This document shows, piece after piece, positions 9,921 to 19,356 of a stretch of 64,000 nucleotides of DNA. Origin of the DNA: Betaproteobacteria bacterium HGW-Betaproteobacteria-4 (GTDB lineage Bacteria; Pseudomonadota; Gammaproteobacteria; Burkholderiales; Rhodocyclaceae); assembly GCA_002840785.1 (NCBI GenBank), contig PHCH01000028.1, forward strand, positions 1 to 64,000, read 5' to 3'. Positions within the stretch are counted from its first letter, which is position 1. Every line of letters begins with the position of its first letter. Made by a program: the position numbers and the translations under genes. The notes under the pieces were generated by a model. The model ran no database searches, was not told the origin of the DNA, and was given only the letters and a program-made list of their open reading frames with translations.

Positions 9921-10238
9921 CTATTTTGCGGTTGGCGACTTGGCGCGAACCGAGGTCGCTCGCTGCCGTTCGCGGCGGGCGCGAACCATGGTCAGCGGAT
10001 TGATGGTGGTGGCCGGCGCGAGCAGGCTTAGCCAGTCTTCGCGCCCAAGCGCCCGCACCACGGAGAGCAGGCTGGCGACACTGGAACCCGTCCCCGCCTC
10101 GAGGTTCTGCAGCGCCCGCCGGCTGATCCCGGCCCGCTCGGCGAGCAGGGTCTGGTCGACATTTCGGCTGAGCCGAAGCTTTTTGACCTGCTCGCCCAAG
10201 ACCGCTTCGAGTTCAGCTAGCGTATGACTGGCCTGCAT
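9921..10238 (-). CDS. hipB: XRE-family HipB-like antitoxin/regulator
   Basis: HTH 'LGEQVKKLRLSRNVDQTLLAERAGISRRALQNLEAGTGSSVASLLSVVRALG', directly upstream of hipA. Confidence 0.8.
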   Translation of the reverse strand: MQASHTLAELEAVLGEQVKKLRLSRNVDQTLLAERAGISRRALQNLEAGTGSSVASLLSVVRALGREDWLSLLAPATTINPLTMVRARRERQRATSVRAKSPTAK

Positions 10239-10335
10239 ATCAATTCTCCATAGGGCGCATAAATACACGCTTTATACAAATATAAGACAATAACGCGCAT
10301 CTTTCGACGCCAAATATTACACGACTTATAATTTC

Positions 10336-10395
10336 TTGCGCGCATTATATTGCGCACAAAAACGACAACAACAATATATGCGCAATATTTTGCGC
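10336..10395. promoter_or_regulatory. Cluster of TTGCGC/GCGCAA elements upstream of hipB (possible operator)
   Basis: TTGCGC at 10336, 10350 and 10390 and GCGCAA at 10380 in an AT-rich intergenic region. Confidence 0.45.
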
Positions 10396-10450
10396 TTAAC
10401 AACGTATTTATAAACACCCAACCCCGCCGACTTTCCGTAAAAAGCCCGAT

Positions 10451-10488
10451 TGCTACGGTCAACCGACAAAAACAGCCAAAATTGAAAC
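10451..10488 (+). repeat. Dispersed ACGGTCAAC motif, intergenic copy
   Basis: TGCTACGGTCAACCGACAAAAACAGCCAAAATTGAAAC. Confidence 0.9.
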
Positions 10489-10722
10489 GTCTTTCCCCCG
10501 TTTTAACACCCCGGAGCCAAGCCGGATTGGCGACACCCCTGAGCGCCGCGCTACCGGTGGCAAAAATGCACGACGCATGAAAAAAATAGCTGCCGATTTT
10601 CCCTGACACACTGCTTGCACGAGCACACAAACGGGTTACGATGACAGCCTCTCCGGTGATAAAAACACAGTGCTGGAGAGGGTTTCCGCCCCATAGATCC
10701 ATAAAGCTCCGCCCCCAGACTC

Positions 10723-13700
10723 ATGCCCCGCATCGATCCGCACCAAGCCTATCTCCTCCACGCCCGGCCAAAGCGCTGGAAATTCCATCTGCTGCTTGGC
10801 CTCGGCATCGTCAGCACCATCCTCGCCGGCGTCGCCTGGGTCGAGATGGAGGAATCCTTCCTGCAGGCGAGCCTCTTCGCCAAACGGGCCAAGGCCTCGA
10901 CGTGGACGGTCGAGCCGGGTGCCGACAAGGACATCTGGCTGCCCGGTGCCGGCCCCTACGAGCAACGCCTGGGTTACGCCCGGATCAACAGCTTCCTGCC
11001 CCGCCTGACCGCTGCCGGCTTCACCGTCACCGCCCAGGCGCGCCAGTCCGAGGGCTTCCGCGCCATTGTCGGACGCGGCCATTTCCCCATTTACCGCGAG
11101 AAATCCCGGGCCGGCCTGACCATCCTCGACCACCACGACCAGGCCCTTTACGACAGCCAGTATCCGCGCCAGCAATACGCCAGCTTCGAGGCCATTCCGC
11201 CGGTGCTCGTCGAAGCGCTGCTCTTCATCGAAAACCGCGAGCTGCTCGATTCCGGCTCGCCGCGCCGCAACCCGGCCGTCGATTGGGGCCGGCTGACCTG
11301 GGTCGCGGCCGCCCAGACCATGCGCCAGGTCGGCCTCGGTGGCGGTCGGGCCGGCGGCAGCACGCTGGCGACGCAGATCGAAAAATTCCGCCACTCGCCC
11401 GGCGGACGAACACACGACGTCAAGGACAAATATCACCAGATGATGTCGGCGGCGCTGCGCGCCTATCTGGATGGCGAAGAAAACCTGGCGGCCCGCCATC
11501 GCATCGTCCTCGACTTCGTCAATTCGGTGCCGCTCGGCGGCATTCCCGGCTACGGCGAAGTCAATGGCATCGGTGACGGCCTGTGGGCCTGGTACGGCCG
11601 CGATTTCACCCGCGTCAACCAACTGCTGGCCGACCCCAAGGCCGATCTGACACAACGCGCCAAGGCCTTCAAGCAGGCGCTCTCCCTGTTCGTCGCCCAG
11701 CGCCGCCCGTCCGGCCTGCTCGGCGACAGCACCGGGCGCCTCAACACGCTGACCGACCGCTACATCCGCCTGCTCGCCGACGACCAGTTGATCCCCGCCG
11801 ACCTGCGCGAAGCCGCCCTCCTCGTGCACATCAGCCCGGCCCGCCAGGCCCGGCCGGACGAGGAGGTCTCCTTCGTCAAGCGCAAGGCGGTCAACGAAAT
11901 CCGCAGCACGCTGAGCGACCTGCTCGACGTTGAAAACCTCTACGCCCTCGACCGCTACGACCTGACCGTGCACAGCACCCTCGACGGCCCCAGCCAGCAG
12001 GCGGTGACGCGCATTCTCAACCGCCTCGCCGACCCGGCCTTCCTAAGCTGCGCCGGCCTCAGGGAATCCCGCCTGCTGGCCAGGGGCGACCCCAAACAGG
12101 TCAATTACAGCCTCACCCTCTACGAGCGCACACCGACCGCCAACGTCCTGCGCATCCAGGCCGACAACCTCGACCAGCCGCTCGACATCAACGCCGGGAC
12201 CAAGCTCGATCTCGGCTCCAGCGCCAAGTTCCGCACCCTGGTCTCCTACCTGCTCGTCGTTGCCGACCTGCACAAACGTTACGCCCAGACGCCGCCGGAA
12301 GAACTGGCCAAGCTCAAGCAACATCCGGCCGACCGCCTGAGCAACTGGGCCATCGACATCCTGCGCGCCAAACCGGAAACAACGCTCGAGGCACTGCTCG
12401 AAGCCTCCATGGAGCGCCGCTATTCAGCCGCCCCGGGTGAAACCTTCTTCACCGGTGGCGGCATCCACCGCTTCGGCAACTTCAAGCATGAAGACGACGC
12501 CAAGGTGCCGAGCGTCGCCGAAGCGCTGGAACAATCGGTCAATCTCTCTTTCGTGCGCATCATGCACGACGTCGTCCATTATCACGCCTACGAAGCCGTC
12601 GACGCCCCGGCCCGCGGCCTGCGCGACAAGGACGACGACGAAACCCGCCAGGCCTTCCTCAACCGCTTCGCCGAGCGCGAAGGCCTGGGTTTCCTGCGCA
12701 CCTACTGGCACAAATACCGCGACGTAGCGCCAGCCGATCGCCTCGAAGTGCTCAGCGATTCGGTGCCGTCGCGGCCGTCGGCGCAGGCCGCCGCCTACCT
12801 GAGCGTGCGGCCGCAGGGCGATTTCGCCGGCTTCGCCGCCTTCATGCGCCAGCGCCTGGGTGACCGGGCGGGCAGCGAGGCCAGCCTGCGCCGCTTGTTC
12901 GACACCCATGCCACGCGCCAGTACGACCTGGCCGACCAGGGTTACCTGGCCCGCGTCCATCCGCTTGAGCTGTGGCTGGTCCGCCACCTGCAGGCCGAGC
13001 CGAAAGCGACGCTCAAGGACATCGTCCCGGCCAGCGTCGAAGCCCGCCGCGCCGCCTCGAAATGGCTGTTTTCGACACGCTTCAAGCATGCCCAGCAGGT
13101 ACGCATCGACATCGTCGTCGAAGTTGCCGCCTTCGAGCGCATTGCCGAAGAATGGCGCCGCCTGGGTTACCCCTTCGAGCATCTGGTGCCCTCGCTGGCC
13201 ACCTCGATCGGCAGTTCGGCCGACCGCCCGGCCGCCCTCGCCGAACTGATGGGCATCATCGTCAATGACGGCATCCGCCGGCCAACCGTGCGCATCGACG
13301 AACTCCGCTTCGCCACCGATACGCCCTTCGAAACCCGCCTGCAGCGCGAGACAGAAGCCGGCCAGCGGGTCATGCCGGCCGAGGTCGCCCAGGTCTCCCG
13401 GCGCGCCCTGCTCCGCGTCGTCAACAGCGGCACCGCCCGGCGCATCAAGGATACCTACCGCGACCACGAGGAACAGCCGCTGGCCATGGGCGGCAAGACC
13501 GGTACCGGCGACCACCGTTCCAAGATCATCGGCGCCGACGGCGGCGTGCGCAGCGCCAAGGTCATGAACCGTGCCGCCACCTTCGCCTTCTACATCGGCG
13601 ACCGTTTCTACGGTGTCGTCACCGCCTTCGTTCCCGGCGCGAAAGCGGCTGGCTACGACTTCACCTCGGCCCTGCCCGTGCAGATCATGAAGGAGATGGA

Positions 13701-13761
13701 GCCGGCCCTGCGCCCGTTGATTGCCAATCGGCCGGCGGCCGAAGGGAAATGCAAGGACTGA
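10723..13761 (+). CDS. Transglycosylase/penicillin-binding protein family (class A PBP-like), membrane anchored
   Basis: GT51-like 'FEAIPPVLVEALLFIENRELLD...GGGRAGGSTLATQIEKF' and late 'MGGKTGTGDHRSK' (KTGTG) transpeptidase motif. Confidence 0.85.
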   Translation: MPRIDPHQAYLLHARPKRWKFHLLLGLGIVSTILAGVAWVEMEESFLQASLFAKRAKASTWTVEPGADKDIWLPGAGPYEQRLGYARINSFLPRLTAAGFTVTAQARQSEGFRAIVGRGHFPIYREKSRAGLTILDHHDQALYDSQYPRQQYASFEAIPPVLVEALLFIENRELLDSGSPRRNPAVDWGRLTWVAAAQTMRQVGLGGGRAGGSTLATQIEKFRHSPGGRTHDVKDKYHQMMSAALRAYLDGEENLAARHRIVLDFVNSVPLGGIPGYGEVNGIGDGLWAWYGRDFTRVNQLLADPKADLTQRAKAFKQALSLFVAQRRPSGLLGDSTGRLNTLTDRYIRLLADDQLIPADLREAALLVHISPARQARPDEEVSFVKRKAVNEIRSTLSDLLDVENLYALDRYDLTVHSTLDGPSQQAVTRILNRLADPAFLSCAGLRESRLLARGDPKQVNYSLTLYERTPTANVLRIQADNLDQPLDINAGTKLDLGSSAKFRTLVSYLLVVADLHKRYAQTPPEELAKLKQHPADRLSNWAIDILRAKPETTLEALLEASMERRYSAAPGETFFTGGGIHRFGNFKHEDDAKVPSVAEALEQSVNLSFVRIMHDVVHYHAYEAVDAPARGLRDKDDDETRQAFLNRFAEREGLGFLRTYWHKYRDVAPADRLEVLSDSVPSRPSAQAAAYLSVRPQGDFAGFAAFMRQRLGDRAGSEASLRRLFDTHATRQYDLADQGYLARVHPLELWLVRHLQAEPKATLKDIVPASVEARRAASKWLFSTRFKHAQQVRIDIVVEVAAFERIAEEWRRLGYPFEHLVPSLATSIGSSADRPAALAELMGIIVNDGIRRPTVRIDELRFATDTPFETRLQRETEAGQRVMPAEVAQVSRRALLRVVNSGTARRIKDTYRDHEEQPLAMGGKTGTGDHRSKIIGADGGVRSAKVMNRAATFAFYIGDRFYGVVTAFVPGAKAAGYDFTSALPVQIMKEMEPALRPLIANRPAAEGKCKD

Positions 13762-13868
13762 TATCGAAGCGGGCCTCACTCACACTCCGTGAAAGCCACA
13801 CTTTGCTGCAGCGCAACAAAATGGTAGTCTTTGGCGCATAAAATAACGCGATCAAAGCGAGAAACAGC

Positions 13869-16187
13869 ATGAGCGAAATCGACCTGAAACGCTTCTTCCT
13901 CGAGCAGGTCCGCCTGTTTGAAAATTTCCCGGCCGACAAGGTCGAGGAAATCGTCATCAAATCCCGCCTGGCCACCTACGAAGGCAACGAGGCCATCCTC
14001 GAAACCGGCGACGAAGGCCGTTTCATCGGCGTCATGATCAGCGGCCATGCCGAGATCTCGATGACCGACAACACCGGCACCCGCGCCGTCATCACCCAGC
14101 TTGGCGTCGGTGACGTCTTCGGCGTCATGTCCCTGCTCACCGGCGACCGCATCGTCGCCGACGTCATCGCCGGCAACCGCTGTTTCGTGCTGATGATTCC
14201 GCAGGACGTCTTCAACACGCACATCCTGAGCAACCCCAAGGCCGTCGGCTATCTTTCCCGCCTGCTCGCCGAGCGCACCCGCGCCATGTCGGTCGATCTG
14301 GTCACCGCCCAGGCCAATGCCATCGTCCGCTCGCGCGACCCGTATGCGCTGTCGCTGCAGACCAACGAGCCGGGCAAGGTCGTCGTCCTCAATGTCGGCA
14401 TCAGCCAGATTCATTTCGGCATCTACAACACCGAAGAGAGCGGCGCCGATGTGCACGGCATCATCGACCACGCCGACCAGCAGGTCACCCGGATCAGCGT
14501 CAAGGTCGGCACCCAGCAAAGGTCCATCGACCACGCCCCGTTCAAGCTTTCCGACCTGTTCAAGGTGATCCGGGACGCGACCGCCCTGCTCGGCGAAGCC
14601 TTCACCTTCCACCCGGAAGAAGTCACCGCCATCGGCCATCGCGTCGTCCATGGCGGCAACAAGTTCTCGAGTTCGGTCGTCATCACCCCGGCCGTGATCG
14701 CCGACATCGAGGAACTGGCCGTCTTCGCACCGCTGCACAACCCGGTCAACGTGGCCGGCATCCGCGTTGCCATGAAGCTCTTCCCGAACGTGCCGCAGGT
14801 CGCCGTTTTCGACACCGCCTTCCACCAGACGCTGGCCCCCTACGCCTACCTCTACGGCCTGCCCTACGACCTCTACAAACAGCACGGCATCCGCCGCTAC
14901 GGCTTCCACGGCACCTCGCACCGCTACGTTTCACTGAAGTCAGCCGAAGTCCTCAGACGCCCCCTCGGCGAACTCGAAATCGTCTCTTGCCACCTCGGCA
15001 TCGGCGCCTCGCTGTGCGCCATCGACCATGGCCGCTCGATCGACACGACCATGGGCATGACGCCGAGCGACGGCCTGATCATGCCGAGCCGTTCGGGCAG
15101 CATCGACCCGGCGGTGATGATCCACCTCATGGAAAAGCACCAGATGTCGCCCGAGCAGCTATCGACGCTGATCAACAGCGAAAGCGGCCTCAAGGGCATT
15201 TCCGGCATTTCGAGCGACATCCACGAGATCGAGGCCGCCGCCGCCGACGGCCACCACCGCGCGCTGCTCGCCCACAAGGCCTACTGCTACCAGGTGCGCA
15301 AGAACATCGGCGCCTACGTCGCGGCGATGGGTGGCATCGACGTCCTGGCCTTCACCGGCGATGTCGGCGAAACGAGCGCCACGGTGCGCAGCCTGGCCTG
15401 CCAGGGCCTTGAATTCATGGGCATCAAGCTCGACGAGGAAAAGAACCGCAATCTGGGCAGCGTCGACAATTTCGCCATCATCTCGGCCGACGACTCGCCG
15501 GTCACCATCCTCGTCGTCGCCAATGACGACGAGCGCCTGGTCGCCTGGGAAACCCTGCGCTCCATCGAACGCAACGCACTGCTGCTCGCCGCCAGGCCCG
15601 AAGAGGCGCCGATCCCGGTCGAAATCTCGGCTCACCACGCCCACCTCTCGCAGGCCGACGTCGAAAAACTGTTCGGCCCCGGCCACCAGCTGACGCCGAT
15701 GCACGAGCTATCGCAGCCCGGCCAGTTCGCCTGCGAGGAACAAGTCCATCTGGTCGGCCCCAAGGGACGCATCGCCAAGGTTCGCGTCCTCGGCCCGACA
15801 CGCAAGGAAACCCAGGTCGAGATCGCCATGACCGAGCAGTTCAAGCTCGGCATCCAGCCGCCCATCCGCCAGTCCGGCGACCTTGCCGGCACGCCGGGCC
15901 TGACCCTCGAAGGCCCGCACGGTACCGCGGCAATCGAGCGTGGCGTCATCTGCGCCCAGCGCCACATCCACATGACGCCGGAAGACGCCATGCGCTTCCA
16001 TGTGCGCGACAACTACGTCGTCCGCGTCCGCATCGAAGGCGAACGCCAGTTGATCTTCGGTGACGTCGTCGTCCGGGTTAATCCGGCCTTCCGCCTGGCC
16101 ATGCACATCGATACCGACGAAGGCAACGCGGGCAATATCCAGACCGGGATGCTCGGCTATATCGAGGAAATCCAGGACCGGCACTGA
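13869..16187 (+). CDS. Fusion protein: cyclic-nucleotide-binding domain + acetate kinase domain + PduL-type phosphotransacylase
   Basis: N-term CNB 'AILETGDEGRFIGVMISGHAEISMTDNTGTRAVITQLGVGDVFGVMSLLTGDRIVADVIA'; AckA 'RVVHGG', 'AVFDTAFHQTL', 'GIRRYGFHGTSHRYVS'; PduL 'ISAHHAHLSQADVEKLFG', 'LSQPGQFACEEQVHLVGPKGRI', 'VRVLGPTRKETQVEI', 'CAQRHIHMTPEDA'. Confidence 0.9.
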   Translation: MSEIDLKRFFLEQVRLFENFPADKVEEIVIKSRLATYEGNEAILETGDEGRFIGVMISGHAEISMTDNTGTRAVITQLGVGDVFGVMSLLTGDRIVADVIAGNRCFVLMIPQDVFNTHILSNPKAVGYLSRLLAERTRAMSVDLVTAQANAIVRSRDPYALSLQTNEPGKVVVLNVGISQIHFGIYNTEESGADVHGIIDHADQQVTRISVKVGTQQRSIDHAPFKLSDLFKVIRDATALLGEAFTFHPEEVTAIGHRVVHGGNKFSSSVVITPAVIADIEELAVFAPLHNPVNVAGIRVAMKLFPNVPQVAVFDTAFHQTLAPYAYLYGLPYDLYKQHGIRRYGFHGTSHRYVSLKSAEVLRRPLGELEIVSCHLGIGASLCAIDHGRSIDTTMGMTPSDGLIMPSRSGSIDPAVMIHLMEKHQMSPEQLSTLINSESGLKGISGISSDIHEIEAAAADGHHRALLAHKAYCYQVRKNIGAYVAAMGGIDVLAFTGDVGETSATVRSLACQGLEFMGIKLDEEKNRNLGSVDNFAIISADDSPVTILVVANDDERLVAWETLRSIERNALLLAARPEEAPIPVEISAHHAHLSQADVEKLFGPGHQLTPMHELSQPGQFACEEQVHLVGPKGRIAKVRVLGPTRKETQVEIAMTEQFKLGIQPPIRQSGDLAGTPGLTLEGPHGTAAIERGVICAQRHIHMTPEDAMRFHVRDNYVVRVRIEGERQLIFGDVVVRVNPAFRLAMHIDTDEGNAGNIQTGMLGYIEEIQDRH

Positions 16188-16199
16188 TTGGTTTCGCGG

Positions 16200-16228
16200 A
16201 TGGCCGGCTTGTCCGGCCATTTTTTTAG
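16200..16228 (+). terminator. Rho-independent terminator
   Basis: ATGGCCGGCTTGTCCGGCCATTTTTTT. Confidence 0.8.
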
Positions 16229-16785
16229 AACCAGATTTCCGGATAACGCCGCGAGCGCGGCAGATTGTTGATCAGCAAGGCGACGACGAGCAGGATCAGC
16301 GGCCCGAGCGTCGCCGGCACGAGCACGTACCAGAAGCCCAGGTCATGAATTTCCGGCGAGCCGATCACGGCGATCAGCGCCGTGGCGCCGCCCGGCGGAT
16401 GCAGGGTGCGGGTCGCATGCATCAGAACGATAGCCGTTGCCACGGCCAGCCCTGGCACCAGCCAGGGCATCTGATGAAACAGCTTCCAGCAGATCACGCC
16501 GATCAAGGCCGACAGCATGTGCCCGCCGAGCAGGTTGCGCGGCTGGGCCAGCGGGCTGCGCACCGCCCCGTAAACCAGCACGGCCGAGGCGCCGAAGGAA
16601 CCGATCAACAAAACCAGGTCGGTGCCCGCGAACAGCAGTTGGCCAGCCGCCGCCAGGGCCGAGATGCCAAGAAAGGCCCCGATCCACGACCAGAAAAGCT
16701 CTTCGTTGCTGACCCGCGGCGGACTGCCACGCGTCGTTCCGCGCATCTTTCGCCAGTAGTCGCGCCAGCTGTTTTCGAGCTTCAT
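16225..16785 (-). CDS. HPP family membrane protein
   Basis: 'FGASAVLVYGAVRSPLAQPRNLLGGHMLSALIGVI...ATRTLHPPGGATALIAVIG' typical HPP family. Confidence 0.93.
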   Translation of the reverse strand: MKLENSWRDYWRKMRGTTRGSPPRVSNEELFWSWIGAFLGISALAAAGQLLFAGTDLVLLIGSFGASAVLVYGAVRSPLAQPRNLLGGHMLSALIGVICWKLFHQMPWLVPGLAVATAIVLMHATRTLHPPGGATALIAVIGSPEIHDLGFWYVLVPATLGPLILLVVALLINNLPRSRRYPEIWF

Positions 16786-16802
16786 TCGCGTTGACCGTCT
16801 TG
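16766..16802 (-). repeat. Dispersed ACGGTCAAC motif overlapping HPP start codon
   Basis: ACGGTCAACGCGAATGAAGCTCGAAAAC on minus strand; core 16790-16798. Confidence 0.5.
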
Positions 16803-16997
16803 GCTATCCGTCGCCTGCAGCGCCTGCAAGCGAGCCAACGCATGGCGCCAGGCGAGATGGTAGACGGTGCGAAAATCCTCGGTAGTGATGTCGAGATAGC
16901 CCGAAACATGGCTCAGGGCGTCGAGAATATCCTCGTCGGAAAGTTCCAGTTCGAGGGCCTGCTCGAGTTCGCTCTTGCCGGGAGTCGATTCAGTCAT
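16782..16997 (-). CDS. Small acidic hypothetical protein
   Basis: 'MTESTPGKSELEQALELELSDEDILDALSHVSGYLDITTEDFRTVYHLAWRHALARLQAL'; overlaps both neighbours by a few bases, operon-like. Confidence 0.65.
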   Translation of the reverse strand: MTESTPGKSELEQALELELSDEDILDALSHVSGYLDITTEDFRTVYHLAWRHALARLQALQATDSQDGQRE

Positions 16998-17454
16998 GGG
17001 CACCATCCGCCTGACTGGCAACCAGCGTGCAAGGGGCGGCCGGAACCAGTCCGTGCGGCCGCTGCAAAAGGTCGGCAAGCGTGTAGCCGTCGAGCACGAG
17101 GAACATGGCACTCAGGGCCTCATTGAGAATGGCGGGCAGACAGCAGGCGCCCTGAATCCGGCAAGTCGCGCCGGAAGCAAAGCACTCAGCCAGCGCGAAA
17201 TCGCTTTCCGACTGGCGAATCACGTCGCCAACGACAATTTCGCGGGGCGCTCGGGCCAGCCGCATGCCGCCGCCCTTGCCACGGACGGTCTCGATATGAC
17301 CGTTGAGGCCGAGCTGGTGCACCACTTTCATGAGGTGACTTTTTGAAATGTCGTGGACAGCGGCGATCTCGGCGATGGTGACCAGCCGGTCGTCTTGCAC
17401 GCCGAGGTACATGAGGACACGCAGGCTGTAGTCGGAAAAGGTGCTCAGGCGCAT
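16990..17454 (-). CDS. nsrR: Rrf2-family nitric-oxide-type regulator (NsrR-like)
   Basis: 'MRLSTFSDYSLRVLMYLGVQDDRLVTIAEIAAVHDISKSHLMKVVHQLGLNGHIETVRGKGGGMRLA' and Fe-S cysteines 'CFASGATCRIQGACCL'. Confidence 0.88.
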   Translation of the reverse strand: MRLSTFSDYSLRVLMYLGVQDDRLVTIAEIAAVHDISKSHLMKVVHQLGLNGHIETVRGKGGGMRLARAPREIVVGDVIRQSESDFALAECFASGATCRIQGACCLPAILNEALSAMFLVLDGYTLADLLQRPHGLVPAAPCTLVASQADGAHD

Positions 17455-17464
17455 GGCTGACTAT

Positions 17465-17487
17465 AAGATATATTTAAAATATTGCTT
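17465..17487. promoter_or_regulatory. Candidate NsrR/Rrf2 operator between nsrR and ccoG
   Basis: AAGATATATTTAAAATATTGCTT, imperfect palindrome similar to AAGATGCATTT-type NsrR half sites. Confidence 0.5.
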
Positions 17488-17562
17488 AGGCGGGATTTGG
17501 TTGGTAGCATCAAGATTCATTTCATTTATATCTTATGCCTGCGTGCGGCGCAATCCGTTCGC

Positions 17563-18987
17563 ATGGGTATCTCCGGAAAAGCAATGGCCGAGCCGTCCCC
17601 GCGAAAAATCATCAATATCAAGCCCGTTATCGATCCCGACGCCAAGGTTTACCCCCGTTCGATCAGCGGCCTGTTCACCCGCTGGCGCTGGGTTTTCGTC
17701 TGGCTGACCCAGATTGTTTTCTATGGTCTGTGCTGGCTGCCCTGGCATGGTCGGCAGGCGGTGTTGTTCGACATCGACACCCGGAAATTCTATTTCTTCG
17801 ACCTCGTGCTCTGGCCGCAGGACACGATTTATCTCGTTCTTCTGCTCATTCTGGCTGCCTTCACGCTCTTCCTGTTCACCGCCGTGGCCGGCCGATTGTG
17901 GTGTGGCTACACCTGCCCGCAGACGGTCTATACCGAGATTTTCCTGTGGTTCGAGAAGATGATCGAGGGCGAACGGCCGCAACGGATCAAGCTCGATGCG
18001 GCGCCGTGGTCGGCCCGCAAAGTGGCGCTCAAGAGCGCCAAGCACGCGACCTGGCTGCTTTTCTCGCTGTGGACCGGGATTACCTTTGTCGGCTATTTCA
18101 TGCCGATCCGCGATCTGGTCAACGACATTCTCACCCTGTCGCCCGGCGCCTGGTCAGCTTTCTGGGTTGTCTTCTACGCCTTCGCCACCTATGGCAACGC
18201 CGGCTTCCTGCGCGACCAGATGTGCCGGCAGATCTGCCCCTACGCCCGTTTCCAGTTCGTCATGTTCGACCCCGACACGCTGATCATCGCCTACGACACG
18301 GAGCGCGGCGATGCCCGCGGCCCGCGCGCCAAGGGCGCCGATCCGAAGGCGCTGGGACTTGGCGACTGTGTCGATTGCGGCATCTGCGTCCAGGTCTGCC
18401 CGACCGGCATCGACATCCGCAACGGCCTGCAGAACGAGTGCATCGGCTGCGCCGCCTGCATCGATGCCTGCGATCAGGTGATGGACAAAATGAATTACCC
18501 GCGCGGCCTGATCCGTTATTCGACGGAAAACGCCGTGACCATGCGCTTCACGACGACCGAAATCATTCGCCGTGCCGCCCGGCCGCGGGTCATCATCTAC
18601 ACGGCGATTCTGCTCGCCCTGACCACCGCGATGGCCTGGTCGCTGGCCACGCGCATCCCGCTCAAGGTCAATGTCCTGAAGGATCGCAACGTGCTGTCGC
18701 GGGAAGCGGACGATGGCTCGATCGAGAATTCCTATCGCCTGCAGATCATGAATACCGGCGACCAGACACGAAAATTCCGGATCAGCATCGCCGGTTTCGC
18801 TGGTGCACGCCTGGCCAGCACCAGCGAAATCACCATTCCGGGCGGCGAAATCGGCACCCAGACGGCGATTGTCAGCGCCGAGCCGGGCGCCACGCCGTCG
18901 GGTGCGGCGCCGATCACCTTCAACGTGGCCGACGTCGCCGACCCGACGGTCGCCGTGACGGAGAGTTCGAAATTCTGGATGCCGTGA
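17563..18987 (+). CDS. ccoG: Cytochrome c oxidase accessory protein CcoG/FixG (polyferredoxin)
   Basis: 'GRLWCGYTCPQTVYTEIFLWFEKMIEG', 'MCRQICPYARFQFVMFDPDTLIIAYDTERGDARG', 'CVDCGICVQVCPTGIDIRNGLQNECIGCAACIDACD'. Confidence 0.95.
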   Translation: MGISGKAMAEPSPRKIINIKPVIDPDAKVYPRSISGLFTRWRWVFVWLTQIVFYGLCWLPWHGRQAVLFDIDTRKFYFFDLVLWPQDTIYLVLLLILAAFTLFLFTAVAGRLWCGYTCPQTVYTEIFLWFEKMIEGERPQRIKLDAAPWSARKVALKSAKHATWLLFSLWTGITFVGYFMPIRDLVNDILTLSPGAWSAFWVVFYAFATYGNAGFLRDQMCRQICPYARFQFVMFDPDTLIIAYDTERGDARGPRAKGADPKALGLGDCVDCGICVQVCPTGIDIRNGLQNECIGCAACIDACDQVMDKMNYPRGLIRYSTENAVTMRFTTTEIIRRAARPRVIIYTAILLALTTAMAWSLATRIPLKVNVLKDRNVLSREADDGSIENSYRLQIMNTGDQTRKFRISIAGFAGARLASTSEITIPGGEIGTQTAIVSAEPGATPSGAAPITFNVADVADPTVAVTESSKFWMP

Positions 18988-19101
18988 GCCTGGTGTGGTG
19001 TTGCCCACTTGAAGGGACGAATAAAACCGCTGGATTTTGGGTCAGGGCAAGGCGCAAACTAGAATGAACCATCAAGGCCCTGCTTTACGAAAGGACGCGT
19101 C

Positions 19102-19341
19102 ATGAACAACGAAAAGCTGAAGTCGCTGATCACCTCGCCGCTGCCGTTCTTTGGCGTCACCGAGCAAGGTGACGTGCTGGCGCGTTACGTGCCCTACGGT
19201 CCGGTATTTCGCTGGAGCTGGAACCAGATGATCCCGATGCCGGTTCAGGGCAGCGATCTGATCTGGTTGCTCCAGTCGGCGCACGAGGAAGGGCATTCGA
19301 TCACCGACACCGAGAAGCCCCGGCGCGCCAAAGCCAAATAA
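19102..19341 (+). CDS. Small hypothetical protein
   Basis: 79-aa ORF 'MNNEKLKSLITSPLPFFGVTEQGDVLARYVPYGPVFRWSWNQMI' with GAAAGGA upstream. Confidence 0.6.
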   Translation: MNNEKLKSLITSPLPFFGVTEQGDVLARYVPYGPVFRWSWNQMIPMPVQGSDLIWLLQSAHEEGHSITDTEKPRRAKAK

Positions 19342-19356
19342 GGGACGCGCCCGGAC

